Shown: piece after piece, positions 25,076-34,720 of the stretch
How positions within the stretch are numbered: the first letter of the stretch is position 1
Layout of the letters: the number at the start of each line of letters is the position of its first letter
NCBI GenBank assembly: GCA_934645175.1
Contig: CAKUDE010000001.1
Span: forward strand, 66,745 to 130,744
Reading direction: 5' to 3'
DNA from: an uncultured Oscillospiraceae bacterium
Lineage (GTDB): Bacteria; Bacillota; Clostridia; Oscillospirales; Oscillospiraceae
DNA: 64,000 nucleotides
The notes under the pieces: model-generated
Told to the model about the DNA's origin: nothing
The model's input: only the letters and a program-made list of their open reading frames with translations
Databases searched by the model: none
Made by a program: the position numbers and the translations under genes

Positions 25076-26941
25076 TTATTGATAATACTGCGCCTGCGCG
25101 TTCCAGAGCGCATGGTACTTCCCGGCCTCGTCTGACAGGAGCGCCGCGTGGCTTCCCTTCTGCACCACGCGGCCGTGGTCGAACACGGCGATTTCGTCGC
25201 AGAATTTGCAGCTTGAGAGACGGTGGCTGATATAGACCGCCGTTTTGTCCCCGGCGATGTCGCTGAATTTCTCGTAGATCTCCGCCTCGGCAATGGGATC
25301 CAGCGCGGCGGTCGGTTCGTCAAGGATAATGAACGGCGCATCCTTATACAGCGCGCGGGCAATGGCAACCTTTTGCGCCTCGCCGCCGGAAAGCTCCACG
25401 CCGTCCGGACTGAGCGAGTGATACAGCATCGTGTCCAGTCCGTCCGGAAGCGCGGCCAGCCGTTCGCCGAAGCCGGCCTTGCTCAGGCAGTCCTCCGCGC
25501 GGGCGCGGTCATAGCGCTGCCCGCCGCCGACGTTCTCGCCCAAAGGCAGCGCCAGCAGCCGGAAATCCTGAAAGACCACGGAGAAAATCCGCAGATACTC
25601 GTCATAGCGATACTTGCGGATATCGATGCCGTTGAGCAGGATCTCACCCTCCGTCGGATCGTAGAGGCGGCACAGCAGCTTGATGAACGTCGTTTTGCCG
25701 CTGCCGTTTTCGCCGACGATTGCCAGACGGCTGCCGATGCGGAATTTCATGTTCACATGGCGCAGCGCGTAGTCCTCGCGGTCGGGATAGCGGAAGGAAA
25801 CGTCCCGAAATTCCACGTCATATTGCCGGTCGCTGCGCTTTTCCGTGGTCAGGCTGCCCTGATACATCCGATTCGGCCAGTCAAGGAAGCGGAAGACCTC
25901 TTCCAGGTATGCGCCGTTGTTGCGCATTTCGCTCAGCTCGGAGAGCACGGCAGACAGTCCCGCGAACAGGCTTGTAATCGCGCCGACATACTGCGTTACC
26001 GCGCCGATGTCATAGGCGCCCGCATAGGCCTTCAGGCAGACGAACAGATAGATCAGGCCCGTCATCATACAGGCGGACAGCTTTCCCAGCGCGTACCAGA
26101 GACCTTGCGGGCCGCGCAGATTCCTCGCCCAGAGCGAATCTCTTGTAAAGGAGGAGGTGGCAGCCAGCGACGGACTGCAAACGTTCTCCTGCTGGCGGTA
26201 GAGGCGAAAATCCAGTGCGCGCTCGCGTGCACTGCTCAGAAAGCCGAAGCAGGAAAACACACGGTTGCCGAAGCGCGATTCCTCGGCCACGCGCAGATCA
26301 TAGCGGCTTGCTTTGCCGTCGCAGGCAGGAGCAAGCAGGGAGATGCCGAGCAGCAGGAGCGCCAGCACGACTGCGCTGAGCGGGTGGTTGAGCAGCGCAA
26401 ACCGCGAGCCCTCCCGTACCGGCTGCGTCAGCAGCCCGGCGCAGAGCGCAAGCCCGCCCAGAAGCTGCAAAAGACCGGTGAGAAGCTGCCCGAAGCTCCG
26501 GGCTGCCGCCGGAAGGCCGCGTCCCGCCCAGCGTTCCCACTCGAAGATCTGCGTGTGCAGGTCGCGCACCTCGCGGCTTTCAAAATCCACATAGTCCAGC
26601 GACAGCATTTTATCCGTCGTATGACGCAGACGGATGGCCTCCAGATGTGCATCGTGGAAATTGCACCAGCGTTTCAAAAGCCCGCTGCCCAGCGCAAGGA
26701 CCGCGCCGCTCAGGAGCGAGGCGGTCGCCCAGAACGTCAGCGCGTCGGGGCTGCGCGCCCCGGCAAGTTCGGAGACGAGCCGCGCCGAGAGCCAGACCGT
26801 CGCCAGCGGCGACAGCGCCGCAAATACCGCGTGCAGAGCGTGCGACCATAAAAGTCCGGGGCACAGTCCGGCATACAGCCTCCAGCTTCTGAACAGGAGC
26901 CTCCACCCACTGCGCAGGCTGACTCTGCGTTTTTCATTCAT
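25076..26941 (-). CDS. ABC exporter half-transporter (second subunit)
   Basis: A 621-residue type IV ABC half-transporter: an N-terminal transmembrane domain with about six helices (roughly 20-350) and a C-terminal ATPase. The ATPase has Walker A GENGSGKTT, signature LSGGEAQK and Walker B FIILDEPTAALD. It overlaps the upstream ABC gene by 8 bases, so the two products should form a heterodimer. The start at 26941 (AAGGGGG upstream) is chosen over a much longer open frame that lies inside the partner gene. Substrate is unknown; peptides, lipids or drugs are all possible. Confidence 0.88.
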   Translation of the reverse strand: MNEKRRVSLRSGWRLLFRSWRLYAGLCPGLLWSHALHAVFAALSPLATVWLSARLVSELAGARSPDALTFWATASLLSGAVLALGSGLLKRWCNFHDAHLEAIRLRHTTDKMLSLDYVDFESREVRDLHTQIFEWERWAGRGLPAAARSFGQLLTGLLQLLGGLALCAGLLTQPVREGSRFALLNHPLSAVVLALLLLGISLLAPACDGKASRYDLRVAEESRFGNRVFSCFGFLSSARERALDFRLYRQQENVCSPSLAATSSFTRDSLWARNLRGPQGLWYALGKLSACMMTGLIYLFVCLKAYAGAYDIGAVTQYVGAITSLFAGLSAVLSELSEMRNNGAYLEEVFRFLDWPNRMYQGSLTTEKRSDRQYDVEFRDVSFRYPDREDYALRHVNMKFRIGSRLAIVGENGSGKTTFIKLLCRLYDPTEGEILLNGIDIRKYRYDEYLRIFSVVFQDFRLLALPLGENVGGGQRYDRARAEDCLSKAGFGERLAALPDGLDTMLYHSLSPDGVELSGGEAQKVAIARALYKDAPFIILDEPTAALDPIAEAEIYEKFSDIAGDKTAVYISHRLSSCKFCDEIAVFDHGRVVQKGSHAALLSDEAGKYHALWNAQAQYYQ

Positions 26942-28757
26942 TTTCCGTACCCCCTTCCTGATAGTAGCGGCTTTGCACCGCAAACAGCTCCGCATAGGCG
27001 CCGCCGAGCGCCAGAAGCGATTCGTGCGTTCCCTCCTCGGCGATCCGCCCATGCTCCAGATACAGAATTCGGTCGCAGAAGCGCGTAGAGGCCAACCGGT
27101 GGGAGATAAACAGCGCCGTTTTTCCGGCGGTCATTTCATTGTATTTTTCGTAGATGTCGTTTTCCGCCAGCGGGTCCAGTGCGGCGGTCGGCTCGTCGAG
27201 CGCAAGGATCGCACCGTCCTTATACAACGCGCGCGCCAGCATGAGCCGCTGCGTTTCGCCGCCGGAGAGCTCGATACCGTCCTCGTAGATCTCACGGCCG
27301 ATATGGGTGTCCGCCCCGGCGGGCAGGCTGCGGATTTTTTCCGACAGTCCCGCCTGCTCCAGGCAGCGCCACACGCGCGGAAGGTCGATCCGGCTGTCGT
27401 CTACGCTCTGCGCAACATTCTGTGCAACGGTCACGTCCAGCACGGAGAATTCCTGAAAGACCGCCGAGAACAGCGCGTAGTAATCGCGGCGGTCGTATTG
27501 CCGGATGTCCTCGCCGTCGAGCAGGACGCGGCCTACGGTCGGGTCGAGAAAGCCGCATAGCAGCTTCATCAGCGTGGTTTTTCCGGCGCCGTTCAGGCCG
27601 ACAACGGCGAGCTTTTCGCCGGGGCTGACGGTCAGGTTCATCGCATGGATCGTGTCCGCCTCGGCCTCCGGGTAGCGGTAGCTGACATTTTCCAGCCGAA
27701 GCTCGTGCGCCTTGCCCGCCTCGCAGCGCAGCGGCTTGCCGTCGGCAAAGCGGAACGGCTCGGGCCACTCCAGAAACTCGCGCAGCGACGAAAGCTCGCG
27801 GCTCTGGGCGCCGAGCGTTGAGATGCCCTGCAGGATTGCGCCGATCCACTCGGAAAAGCCGCTGATCGCCGCAAAATACAGCACGAACTCCGCCGCCGTC
27901 AGTGTGCCGCCGATCGCCTGCGCGATCAGATAGGCATAGGCAACGCCGTTACGCAGCAGCACCGCGAGCAGATTTACGACGTCCGTCCACAGATACACGC
28001 GCTCGCGCCGCGCCAGAAAGTCGCACTCCAGACGCAGCGCCGCGTCCCAGACCGCACAGAGCCACGGCTTTAACCCGAAAATGCGCAGGTCCTTTCCGAA
28101 GGGCTTGCCGAGCGCCGTTTCAATGCAGTAATCCTGCTTGCGGATGATCTCGCGCGACTCGTCGCGGTGGCGGTACGACCAGCCGTTCAGCCGGTCGTTG
28201 ACCAGAAAGGCCGCAGCCGATGTAACGAGCACAAAAACGACCGGCAGAAGGCTCAGGCGGCTCAGGAAGAACAGATATGCCGCAAAACAGAGCGTATTGA
28301 TCAGCAGATCGGTCAGGGTATTCCAGATCGCCTCGGCCGATTCGCTGTTGGCGGAGCAGCCCCGGATCGCCCGCGACCGGCACTCGGCAAAGCGCTTGTT
28401 CATCAGATTCGGGTAGGAGGTCATGGCCTGCTTCTCGCCGATCCGGTTGAGCAGCCCCAGACGTACCTCGATACGCGCGGGCATCGTATTTCGGTCCACA
28501 TATTCGCGCAGGCCGGCCAGCAGCATCAGTGCGGCGGTAAAGCTGCCGATCAGCGCCAGCAGCCTGCCGAGCGATACGCCGTTTTCCAGCGCCTCCAGCA
28601 GCGTCGGCGCAAGCAGAAGCTGTGTCACCAGCTGCGCGGCGATCAGCAGCGCCAGCACGACGCACAGAATCGGCACGCTTTTATGGCCGTGCCACGCCGT
28701 GCGCAGCATAAAGCCCGCATTCTGCCAGCGACTGTATTTCGGCTTTTCCCGTTTCAT
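26934..28757 (-). CDS. ABC exporter half-transporter (first subunit)
   Basis: A 607-residue half-transporter, again six helices then an ATPase with Walker A GLNGAGKTT, signature LSGGETQR and LALDEPTAALD. The ATG at 28757 starts at MKREKPKYSRW, a typical basic N-terminus; AAAGGA lies about 11 bases upstream. It is coupled to the gene at 25076. No dedicated regulator or peptide substrate gene is adjacent, so the role cannot be specified. Confidence 0.88.
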   Translation of the reverse strand: MKREKPKYSRWQNAGFMLRTAWHGHKSVPILCVVLALLIAAQLVTQLLLAPTLLEALENGVSLGRLLALIGSFTAALMLLAGLREYVDRNTMPARIEVRLGLLNRIGEKQAMTSYPNLMNKRFAECRSRAIRGCSANSESAEAIWNTLTDLLINTLCFAAYLFFLSRLSLLPVVFVLVTSAAAFLVNDRLNGWSYRHRDESREIIRKQDYCIETALGKPFGKDLRIFGLKPWLCAVWDAALRLECDFLARRERVYLWTDVVNLLAVLLRNGVAYAYLIAQAIGGTLTAAEFVLYFAAISGFSEWIGAILQGISTLGAQSRELSSLREFLEWPEPFRFADGKPLRCEAGKAHELRLENVSYRYPEAEADTIHAMNLTVSPGEKLAVVGLNGAGKTTLMKLLCGFLDPTVGRVLLDGEDIRQYDRRDYYALFSAVFQEFSVLDVTVAQNVAQSVDDSRIDLPRVWRCLEQAGLSEKIRSLPAGADTHIGREIYEDGIELSGGETQRLMLARALYKDGAILALDEPTAALDPLAENDIYEKYNEMTAGKTALFISHRLASTRFCDRILYLEHGRIAEEGTHESLLALGGAYAELFAVQSRYYQEGGTENE

Positions 28758-28880
28758 ACGAAACACCGTCCTTTCGCGGCACATTCTATCACAAAAATAT
28801 GCTCCCGTGGGGAAATCGGGGACGAATTGCCGGATTTCGGGGACGAATTGCGCATCGTCTCTCGCAGCGGCCACGTCTTG

Positions 28881-29062
28881 TGTCATTGCGGGGAGGGAGC
28901 AAGCCCGACGCGGCGCGTCCGTTATTTGTCATTGCGAGGAGCGAAGCGACGCGGCAATCTGATGCGGGGTCTTACACGAGATTGCCACGACTTGCTGACG
29001 CAAGTCTCGCAATGACAGGCATCTTGAGATTGCCACGACCCCTGTGGGGTCTCGCAATGACA
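28881..29062. repeat. Palindromic repeat cluster 3
   Basis: A decayed left copy is followed by a composite element (about 28928-29013) in the opposite orientation to cluster 1 and a half unit ending TCTCGCAATGACA at 29062. It occupies part of the 600-base gap between the ABC exporter and ptb. The rest of that gap (29063-29270) is AT-rich with a small GTCCGCC/GGCGGAC hairpin near 29109 and no recognisable gene. Confidence 0.85.
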
Positions 29063-29273
29063 GTGAGGTTCGCGTCACTGCATTGCGGAGTACCGGCGGA
29101 GAAGCGAACTGTCCGCCTGCGGCGGACAAATGTCCTGATTTCTTCCTTGTGACAACGACAAAAACGAAAAAACCGACCATTTTGGTTGGTAGCAAAACGC
29201 ACAAAACGCCGTCGATATTCACAAACCATACCCCTTAAAAATTGTGAGTAATTCCAATTCTGCACGAGAAACA

Positions 29274-29301
29274 TTGACTTTTTGCGTAAAAAGCATATGA
29301 T
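29274..29301 (+). promoter_or_regulatory. Promoter of ptb-buk-VOR operon
   Basis: TTGACT (29274-29279) and TATGAT (29296-29301) are 16 bases apart, about 58 bases before the ptb start. Confidence 0.7.
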
Positions 29302-29359
29302 AAGAAGCGGTGGGGAGGCTTCTGCCCCACAGGATTGCTGATTTTAAGGAGAATTTCCG

Positions 29360-30268
29360 ATGATAAAATCCATCGAATCGCTGCGCGAAGCGGCAAAGGC
29401 GCAGGGCACGCGCTGCCTCGCCGTTGCCTGCGCACAGGACGACCACGTGCTGCTCGCCGTCGAGGACGCGCGCAGATTGGGCATTGCCGACGCCGTTCTG
29501 GTCGGCGATGAGGCGCAGATCCGCCGTGTCGCCGCCGAAAACGGCATTGACCCGGCCAATTACCGCATCATCGACGAGCCGGACAAGGTCGCGGCCTGCC
29601 GCACCGCCGTTTCGCTTGTGAGAAACGGCGAAGCCGACGCCGTGATGAAGGGCATCGTCGATACCGCCGTCATCCTCAAGGCGGTTCTGGATAAGGAGAT
29701 CGGTCTGCGCGACGCGAAGGTTTTGTCCCATGTGGCGCTGTTTGAGGTGCCGGGCTTTGACCGTCTGCTCCTGCTGACCGACGCGGCGATGAACATTGCC
29801 CCCGATCTTGAGGCCAAGAAGGAGATCCTCCGCAATGCCGTCAAGGTCGCCCACGCCATCGGCAACGAAAACCCCGTCGTCGCCTGCCTGTGCGCCGTGG
29901 AGAAGGTCAACCCGAAAATGCCCGCCACGCTCGACGCTGCCGCGCTCGTGGAGGCGGCGCAGGCCGGTGAGCTGACCGGCTGCACCGTCGTCGGCCCGCT
30001 CGCACTGGACAACGCCGTCAGTGTCGAGGCCGCGAAGCACAAGGGCATCACCGACCCGAACGCCGGCCGCGCGGACGTGCTGCTCGTGCCGAACATCGAA
30101 ACGGGTAACGTCTTCTATAAATCCCTCGTTTTCCTTGCCCACGCAAACAACGCCGGCCTGATCGTCGGCGCAAAGGCGCCCGTGATCGTCACCTCCCGTG
30201 CCGACAGCGAGCAGACCAAGCTCAATTCCATCGCGCTGGCGCTTGCGCTGGCGGCGAAGAAAGGCTGA
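29360..30268 (+). CDS. ptb: Phosphate butyryltransferase (acyl-CoA phosphotransacylase)
   Basis: Ptb converts butyryl-CoA, or branched-chain acyl-CoA, and phosphate to the acyl phosphate and CoA. The 302-residue product matches the family length and carries the conserved TDAAMNIAPDLEAK and GPLALDNAVS blocks. AAGGAG precedes the ATG. It heads an operon that continues with butyrate kinase and a 2-oxoacid:ferredoxin oxidoreductase. The context favours isobutyryl-, isovaleryl- or 2-methylbutyryl-CoA as substrates, though butyryl-CoA remains possible because no butyryl-CoA pathway genes are in view. Confidence 0.92.
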   Translation: MIKSIESLREAAKAQGTRCLAVACAQDDHVLLAVEDARRLGIADAVLVGDEAQIRRVAAENGIDPANYRIIDEPDKVAACRTAVSLVRNGEADAVMKGIVDTAVILKAVLDKEIGLRDAKVLSHVALFEVPGFDRLLLLTDAAMNIAPDLEAKKEILRNAVKVAHAIGNENPVVACLCAVEKVNPKMPATLDAAALVEAAQAGELTGCTVVGPLALDNAVSVEAAKHKGITDPNAGRADVLLVPNIETGNVFYKSLVFLAHANNAGLIVGAKAPVIVTSRADSEQTKLNSIALALALAAKKG

Positions 30269-30272
30269 TCCC

Positions 30273-31364
30273 ATGACCCAACACAAAGATTTCAAGATCC
30301 TTGCGATGAATTTCGGCTCCACCTCCACCAAAATCGCCGTCTACGAGGGCGAAAACATGGTGCTGGAGCACGCCTTCCGCCATTCTCCGGAGGAGATGAA
30401 GGGCGTCAACAGCATGGAGGAAAACGCCGCCATGCGCAAGCCCCTGATGCTCGACTACCTGACGCAGCACGGCCATGCGCTCGAGAGCTTCGACGCCGTG
30501 GTCGGCCGCGGCGGTCTGGTGCGCCCCATTCCCGGCGGTACCTACGCCGTGAACGACGAAATGCTGCGCGATCTGCGCGAGTGCCGCTTCGGCACGCACG
30601 TCTGCAATCTCGGCGGCATTCTTGCCGCGGAGATCGGCGAGCAGATCGGCAAGCCCGCCTTTATTGTCGATCCTCCCGTGGTCGATGAAATGCCCGAGAT
30701 TGCACATCTGTCCGGCCATCCGGATTTCCCGCGCCGCTCGGTGTTCCATGCGCTCAACCAGAAGGCCATTGCCAAGCGTTTTGCGGAGGACACCGGCAGA
30801 CCCTATACCTCTCTGAACCTCATCGTCGCCCACATGGGCGGCGGCGTCACCGTCGGCGCACATCGCGGCGGCAGGGTCGTGGACGTCAACAACGGTCTGG
30901 AGGGCGACGGCCCCTACACCGCCGAGCGTCCGGGCAGCCTGCCCGTATTGCAGGTGCTGCGCGCCGCCTTCGAGCACCGCTACGGCGATAACTTTGAGGA
31001 GCAGCGCCGCTTCTATATGGCAAAATGCGGCCTGATGGCCTATGCCGGCACGAATGACGGCCGCGTCATCGGCAAGCGTATCGCCGAGGGCGACAAGGAG
31101 GCCGAGCTGGCCTACCGCGGCATGGCCTACCAGATTTCCAAGGAAATCGGCGCGCTGAGCGTCGTGCTCGGCGGCAAGGTTGACGCTATCCTGCTCACCG
31201 GCGGCCTGGCCTACGACAAGCAGCTTATGAGCTGGATCGAGGCGCAGGTCGGCCATATCGCCCCCGTACATATCTATCCCGGCGAGGACGAGATGCTTGC
31301 CCTGACCATGGGCGCGCTGCGCGTGCTGCGCGGTCAGGAAGAGATTCTGGAGTATCACGCATGA
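30273..31364 (+). CDS. buk: Butyrate (branched-chain fatty acid) kinase
   Basis: An acetokinase-family enzyme, 363 residues, transferring phosphate from acyl phosphate to ADP and so making ATP. The N-terminal phosphate site is MNFGSTSTKIAVYE (about 12-25). The second phosphate region is AHMGGGVTVGAHRGGRV (about 187-203), followed by NGLEGDGPYTAERPG. It begins 4 bases after ptb and overlaps the next gene by 4. With Ptb it provides the energy-conserving step of the pathway. Confidence 0.93.
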   Translation: MTQHKDFKILAMNFGSTSTKIAVYEGENMVLEHAFRHSPEEMKGVNSMEENAAMRKPLMLDYLTQHGHALESFDAVVGRGGLVRPIPGGTYAVNDEMLRDLRECRFGTHVCNLGGILAAEIGEQIGKPAFIVDPPVVDEMPEIAHLSGHPDFPRRSVFHALNQKAIAKRFAEDTGRPYTSLNLIVAHMGGGVTVGAHRGGRVVDVNNGLEGDGPYTAERPGSLPVLQVLRAAFEHRYGDNFEEQRRFYMAKCGLMAYAGTNDGRVIGKRIAEGDKEAELAYRGMAYQISKEIGALSVVLGGKVDAILLTGGLAYDKQLMSWIEAQVGHIAPVHIYPGEDEMLALTMGALRVLRGQEEILEYHA

Positions 31365-32041
31365 AACGCCTTCAGATCATCACCGGTCACTACGGCACCG
31401 GAAAAACCGAATACGCGGTCAATCTGGCGCTCTCGCTTGCGGGCGAGGGAAAAAAGCTCGCGCTGGCCGATCTGGACATCGTAAACCCCTACTTCCGCTC
31501 CTATGAGCAGGCCGAGCGTCTGCGTGCGGCGGGGATCCGGGTGATCGTCAGCTCCTGCGGCGGCGCGGTGGATATGCCCGCGATCGACCCGGCGGTCCTG
31601 TCGCTGTTTCAGGATAAGAGCTGGTCGGGCGTCATCGACATCGGCGGCGACCCCGTCGGTGCACACGTCCTGGCACGCTTTGTCGATCAGCTCCACCCGG
31701 AGGATTTTGACCTCCTGTTTGTCGTAAACGCCAACCGTCCCGAGACGCATGATCTGGAGGGCGCTCTGCTGTATTTGCAGGCCATCGAGATCGCCTGCGG
31801 CCAGAAGGTAACGGGTCTGGTCAACAACACCCATCTGTGCGCGCAGACCACCGCCCGGGAAATTCTCAAGGGCGCCGAGCTGGCGCGCGCGTTATCCGAG
31901 GCGACGGGGCTGCCCGTCGTGCAGCACGCAGTGCAGCGGCGCTTCGTGCCGGAGGTCCGCGATCAGTTGGCAGAGCCGATTCTGCCGATTGACATATACA
32001 TGAAAAAACCATGGGAAATCACAATGGAGGAGGATATCTAA
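31361..32041 (+). CDS. P-loop ATPase of ParA/MinD (SIMIBI) type, unknown role
   Basis: This 226-residue protein begins MKRLQIITGHYGTGKTE, a P-loop with the deviant form GHYGTGKTE, then LADLDIVNPYFRS and a DIGGDP switch, like CobQ/MinD/ParA-class nucleotide-binding proteins. It has no recognisable membrane or DNA-binding segment. Its position between buk and the VOR ferredoxin, with a 4-base overlap on one side and a 1-base gap on the other, suggests a part in assembly or regulation of the oxidoreductase, for instance Fe-S or cofactor handling. That is inference; the family has no assigned function that I know. Confidence 0.8.
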   Translation: MKRLQIITGHYGTGKTEYAVNLALSLAGEGKKLALADLDIVNPYFRSYEQAERLRAAGIRVIVSSCGGAVDMPAIDPAVLSLFQDKSWSGVIDIGGDPVGAHVLARFVDQLHPEDFDLLFVVNANRPETHDLEGALLYLQAIEIACGQKVTGLVNNTHLCAQTTAREILKGAELARALSEATGLPVVQHAVQRRFVPEVRDQLAEPILPIDIYMKKPWEITMEEDI

Positions 32042-32042
32042 C

Positions 32043-32261
32043 ATGGCTGGAAAAGTGTCGTTCCGTCAGGATCGGTGTAAGGGCTGCGAGCTTTGCATGA
32101 CCGTCTGCCCCAAAAACATCATCGTCATGGACGAAACCACCACAAACCGCAAGGGCTATCATCCCGCAACCGTTCGCCCCGAGGACATGGATAAATGTGT
32201 CGGCTGTGCGAGCTGTGCGAAGATCTGCCCCGATTCCATCATCACCGTGGAACGGTCCTAA
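32043..32261 (+). CDS. 2x[4Fe-4S] ferredoxin subunit of 2-oxoacid oxidoreductase
   Basis: A 72-residue two-cluster ferredoxin with CKGCELCMTVCP (about 13-24) and CVGCASCAKICP (about 52-63). As delta subunit it carries electrons from the thiamine-diphosphate site of the 2-oxoacid oxidoreductase to free ferredoxin. It begins one base after the ATPase stop, and the alpha subunit follows after 10 bases with AAGGAGG between. Confidence 0.93.
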   Translation: MAGKVSFRQDRCKGCELCMTVCPKNIIVMDETTTNRKGYHPATVRPEDMDKCVGCASCAKICPDSIITVERS

Positions 32262-32271
32262 GGAGGAGACT

Positions 32272-33333
32272 ATGGAGAAAGAACTCTGGAAAGGCAATGA
32301 GGCGGTCGCCGAGGCCGCAATCCGGGCGGGCTGTAAGTATTTCTTCGGCTACCCGATCACCCCGCAGAACGAGATCCCCGAATACCTGTCGCTGCATCTG
32401 CCGAAGATCGGCGGCTGCTTCCTTCAGGCGGAGTCCGAGGTCGCAGCGATCAACATGGTCTACGGCGCTGCCGGCTGCGGCAAGCGCGTTATGACCTCCT
32501 CCTCTTCGCCCGGAATTTCGCTGAAGCAGGAAGGCATCACCTATCTGTGCGGCGCCGAGCTGCCCTGCGTCATCGTCAACATGATGCGCGGCGGCCCCGG
32601 CCTGGGCACCATTCAGCCCGCGCAGGGCGACTACTATCAGGCCACCCGCGGCGGCGGCAACGGCGACTACCGTCACCTGGTTTACGCCCCCGCGACCATT
32701 CAGGAGGCCGCAGACTATGTCCGCATGGCCTTTGACGTGGCCGACCTCTACCGCAACCCCGTTATGGTGCTTGCCGACGGCATGATCGGCCAGATGATGG
32801 AGGCCATCGAATGGCACGACGTGCCCAAGCGCGAGCTGCCTGAAAAGCCCTGGGCTACCACCGGTACCCACGGCGAGCGCAAGCCTAATATCATCAACTC
32901 TCTGTATATCGATCCGAATGTCTGCGCGGATCACAACATCCGCCTCGCCGAGAAGTATCGCGCGATGGAGGAGAACGAGACCCGCTGGGAAGAGACGGAC
33001 ATCGAGGACTGCGAGGTTCTGTTCGTTGCCTACGGCACGCCGTCGCGTATCGCGAAGGCCGCCATCCGCCAGCTTGCCAGGGAAGGCATCCGCGCCGGTC
33101 TCTTCCGCCCGATTACCCTCTGGCCCTTCCCCGGCAAGGCGCTCAAGCAGGCCGCCATGCAGCCGAAGTGCAAGGTCGTCGTGGACGTGGAGCTGAGCAT
33201 GGGTCAGATGATCGACGACGTAAAAATCGCGCTTGAGGGCTGCCGCCCCGTCGCGTTCATCGGCAAGGCCGGCGGCGTGGTGCCCACGCCCGCAGAGGTC
33301 GCAGCCGCGGCAAAACAGGCTTTGGGGAGGTAA
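32272..33333 (+). CDS. vorB: 2-oxoacid:ferredoxin oxidoreductase alpha subunit (VorB type)
   Basis: The 353-residue alpha subunit supplies the pyrimidine-binding half of the thiamine-diphosphate site. The N-terminal GNEAVAEAAIRAGCKYFFGYP and PITPQNEIPEYL segments are diagnostic for the Kor/Vor group. Members with this length and operon partners are usually called 3-methyl-2-oxobutanoate dehydrogenase VorB. Oxidative decarboxylation of 2-oxoisovalerate or related acids to acyl-CoA is the likely reaction. The neighbouring ilvE supports branched-chain substrates over 2-oxoglutarate. Confidence 0.9.
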   Translation: MEKELWKGNEAVAEAAIRAGCKYFFGYPITPQNEIPEYLSLHLPKIGGCFLQAESEVAAINMVYGAAGCGKRVMTSSSSPGISLKQEGITYLCGAELPCVIVNMMRGGPGLGTIQPAQGDYYQATRGGGNGDYRHLVYAPATIQEAADYVRMAFDVADLYRNPVMVLADGMIGQMMEAIEWHDVPKRELPEKPWATTGTHGERKPNIINSLYIDPNVCADHNIRLAEKYRAMEENETRWEETDIEDCEVLFVAYGTPSRIAKAAIRQLAREGIRAGLFRPITLWPFPGKALKQAAMQPKCKVVVDVELSMGQMIDDVKIALEGCRPVAFIGKAGGVVPTPAEVAAAAKQALGR

Positions 33334-33339
33334 CAAAAG

Positions 33340-34092
33340 ATGGCTATCGTATATCAGAAATCCAAGGGCTTGACGGATGCCGAGCTGCATTACTGCCCCG
33401 GCTGTACCCACGGTATCGTCCATAAGCTCGTCGCCGAGACGCTCGAGGAAATGGGCGTGCTGGATCACACCATCGGCGTCGCGCCGGTCGGCTGCGCCGT
33501 CTTTGCCTATAACTACTTCAACTGCGATATGCACGAGGCTGCCCACGGCAGAGCTCCCGCTGTCGCCACCGGTATCCGCCGCGTGTCCGATCCCGGCACC
33601 ATCGTCTTTACTTATCAGGGCGACGGCGACCTGGCCGCCATCGGCACTGCCGAGATCATTCACGCCGCCATGCGCGGTGAAAAGATCACCACCATCTTCA
33701 TCAACAACGCCATTTACGGCATGACCGGCGGCCAGATGGCCCCCACCACACTTGTCGGCCAGAAGGCGACCACCGCCCCCCTCGGCCGTCAGAAGGACCA
33801 CTACGGCAGCCCGATCCGGATGTCGGAGATCATCAGCACCCTCGAGGGCTGCGCCTACGCTTCCCGCGTCTGCGTGACCGATATTCCCAACCTGAACAAG
33901 GCGAAGAAGGCTATCCAGAAGGCCTTCCAGCTCCAGCAGGAGGGCGCCGGCTTCACCTTCGTCGAAGTGCTCGCCTGCTGCCCGACCAACTGGGGCAAGA
34001 CCCCCGTTGCCGCCGTCGAATGGCTCAAGGAGAACATGATCCCCTACTACCCGCTCGGCGTATATAAGGACATTACTGCGGAGGGAAAGTAA
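33340..34092 (+). CDS. 2-oxoacid:ferredoxin oxidoreductase beta subunit (TPP-binding)
   Basis: The 250-residue beta subunit binds thiamine diphosphate through the GDGDLAAIG to NN motif (about 93-125) and has the HYCPGCTHG cysteines near residue 16-24 characteristic of Kor/Vor beta chains. It follows vorB by 6 bases and precedes the gamma subunit by one. Together with the alpha, gamma and ferredoxin chains it makes a four-part enzyme. Confidence 0.93.
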   Translation: MAIVYQKSKGLTDAELHYCPGCTHGIVHKLVAETLEEMGVLDHTIGVAPVGCAVFAYNYFNCDMHEAAHGRAPAVATGIRRVSDPGTIVFTYQGDGDLAAIGTAEIIHAAMRGEKITTIFINNAIYGMTGGQMAPTTLVGQKATTAPLGRQKDHYGSPIRMSEIISTLEGCAYASRVCVTDIPNLNKAKKAIQKAFQLQQEGAGFTFVEVLACCPTNWGKTPVAAVEWLKENMIPYYPLGVYKDITAEGK

Positions 34093-34093
34093 A

Positions 34094-34630
34094 ATGACAA
34101 ACGAAATTACCATCTCCGGCTTTGGCGGTCAGGGCGTTATGGCCATCGGCAAGACCCTCTGCGAAGCGGGCATGAAGGAAGGCAAAAACGTTTCGTGGCT
34201 GCCCTCCTACGGTCCGGAAATGCGCGGCGGCACGGCCAACTGCTGCGTCGTCATCTCCGACGAGCCGATCGTCAGCCCCATCGTCCTCGAGCCGACGGAG
34301 CTGATCGCCATGAACCTGCCGTCCCTGCTCAAGTTTGAGCCGACCGTCGTTCCGAACGGCACCGTCTTTGTCAACAGCTCCATTATCTCCGATAAGGTGC
34401 AGCGCAGCGATCTGCGCGCCGTTTATGTTCCCTGTCTGGAGATTGCGCAGGAGCTGGGCAACCTCAAGGTGGCCAATATGGTCATGCTCGGCGCATATAT
34501 CGAGGCCATGAAAAACCTCGGCACCGACACCATCAAGGAAATGCTCGTCCATATGTTCACCGGCCCGAAGGCCAAGCTCGTTGACCTCAATATCGAGGCG
34601 CTCAAGCGCGGCGCCGCCTGCGTCAAGTAA
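34094..34630 (+). CDS. 2-oxoacid:ferredoxin oxidoreductase gamma subunit
   Basis: The 178-residue gamma subunit starts with the [14 protein letters not shown] block that contacts CoA in this enzyme family, followed by [15 protein letters not shown]. Length and order in the operon are normal. A 12-bp hairpin without a U-tract follows at 34649-34677, before ilvE. Confidence 0.92.
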   Translation: MTNEITISGFGGQGVMAIGKTLCEAGMKEGKNVSWLPSYGPEMRGGTANCCVVISDEPIVSPIVLEPTELIAMNLPSLLKFEPTVVPNGTVFVNSSIISDKVQRSDLRAVYVPCLEIAQELGNLKVANMVMLGAYIEAMKNLGTDTIKEMLVHMFTGPKAKLVDLNIEALKRGAACVK

Positions 34631-34648
34631 ACGCCCCGACCGCACGTT

Positions 34649-34677
34649 TTCCCTCTCCCGCCGCGCGGGAGAGGGAA
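34649..34677 (+). other. Intercistronic hairpin between VOR genes and ilvE
   Basis: TTCCCTCTCCCG (34649-34660) pairs perfectly with CGGGAGAGGGAA (34666-34677). There is no T-run after it, so it is more likely an mRNA stabilising or processing element than a terminator. Confidence 0.6.
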
Positions 34678-34720
34678 CTCGCGCGCTTTTCCCCGCGAAA
34701 ATAATAAGGAGGATCTCGCA

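Noticed and set aside
29140..29200. Terminator or small RNA in the AT-rich gap before ptb
   Set aside because: The ACCGACCATTTTGGTTGGT hairpin is short and not followed by a T-run; nothing else supports an RNA gene.
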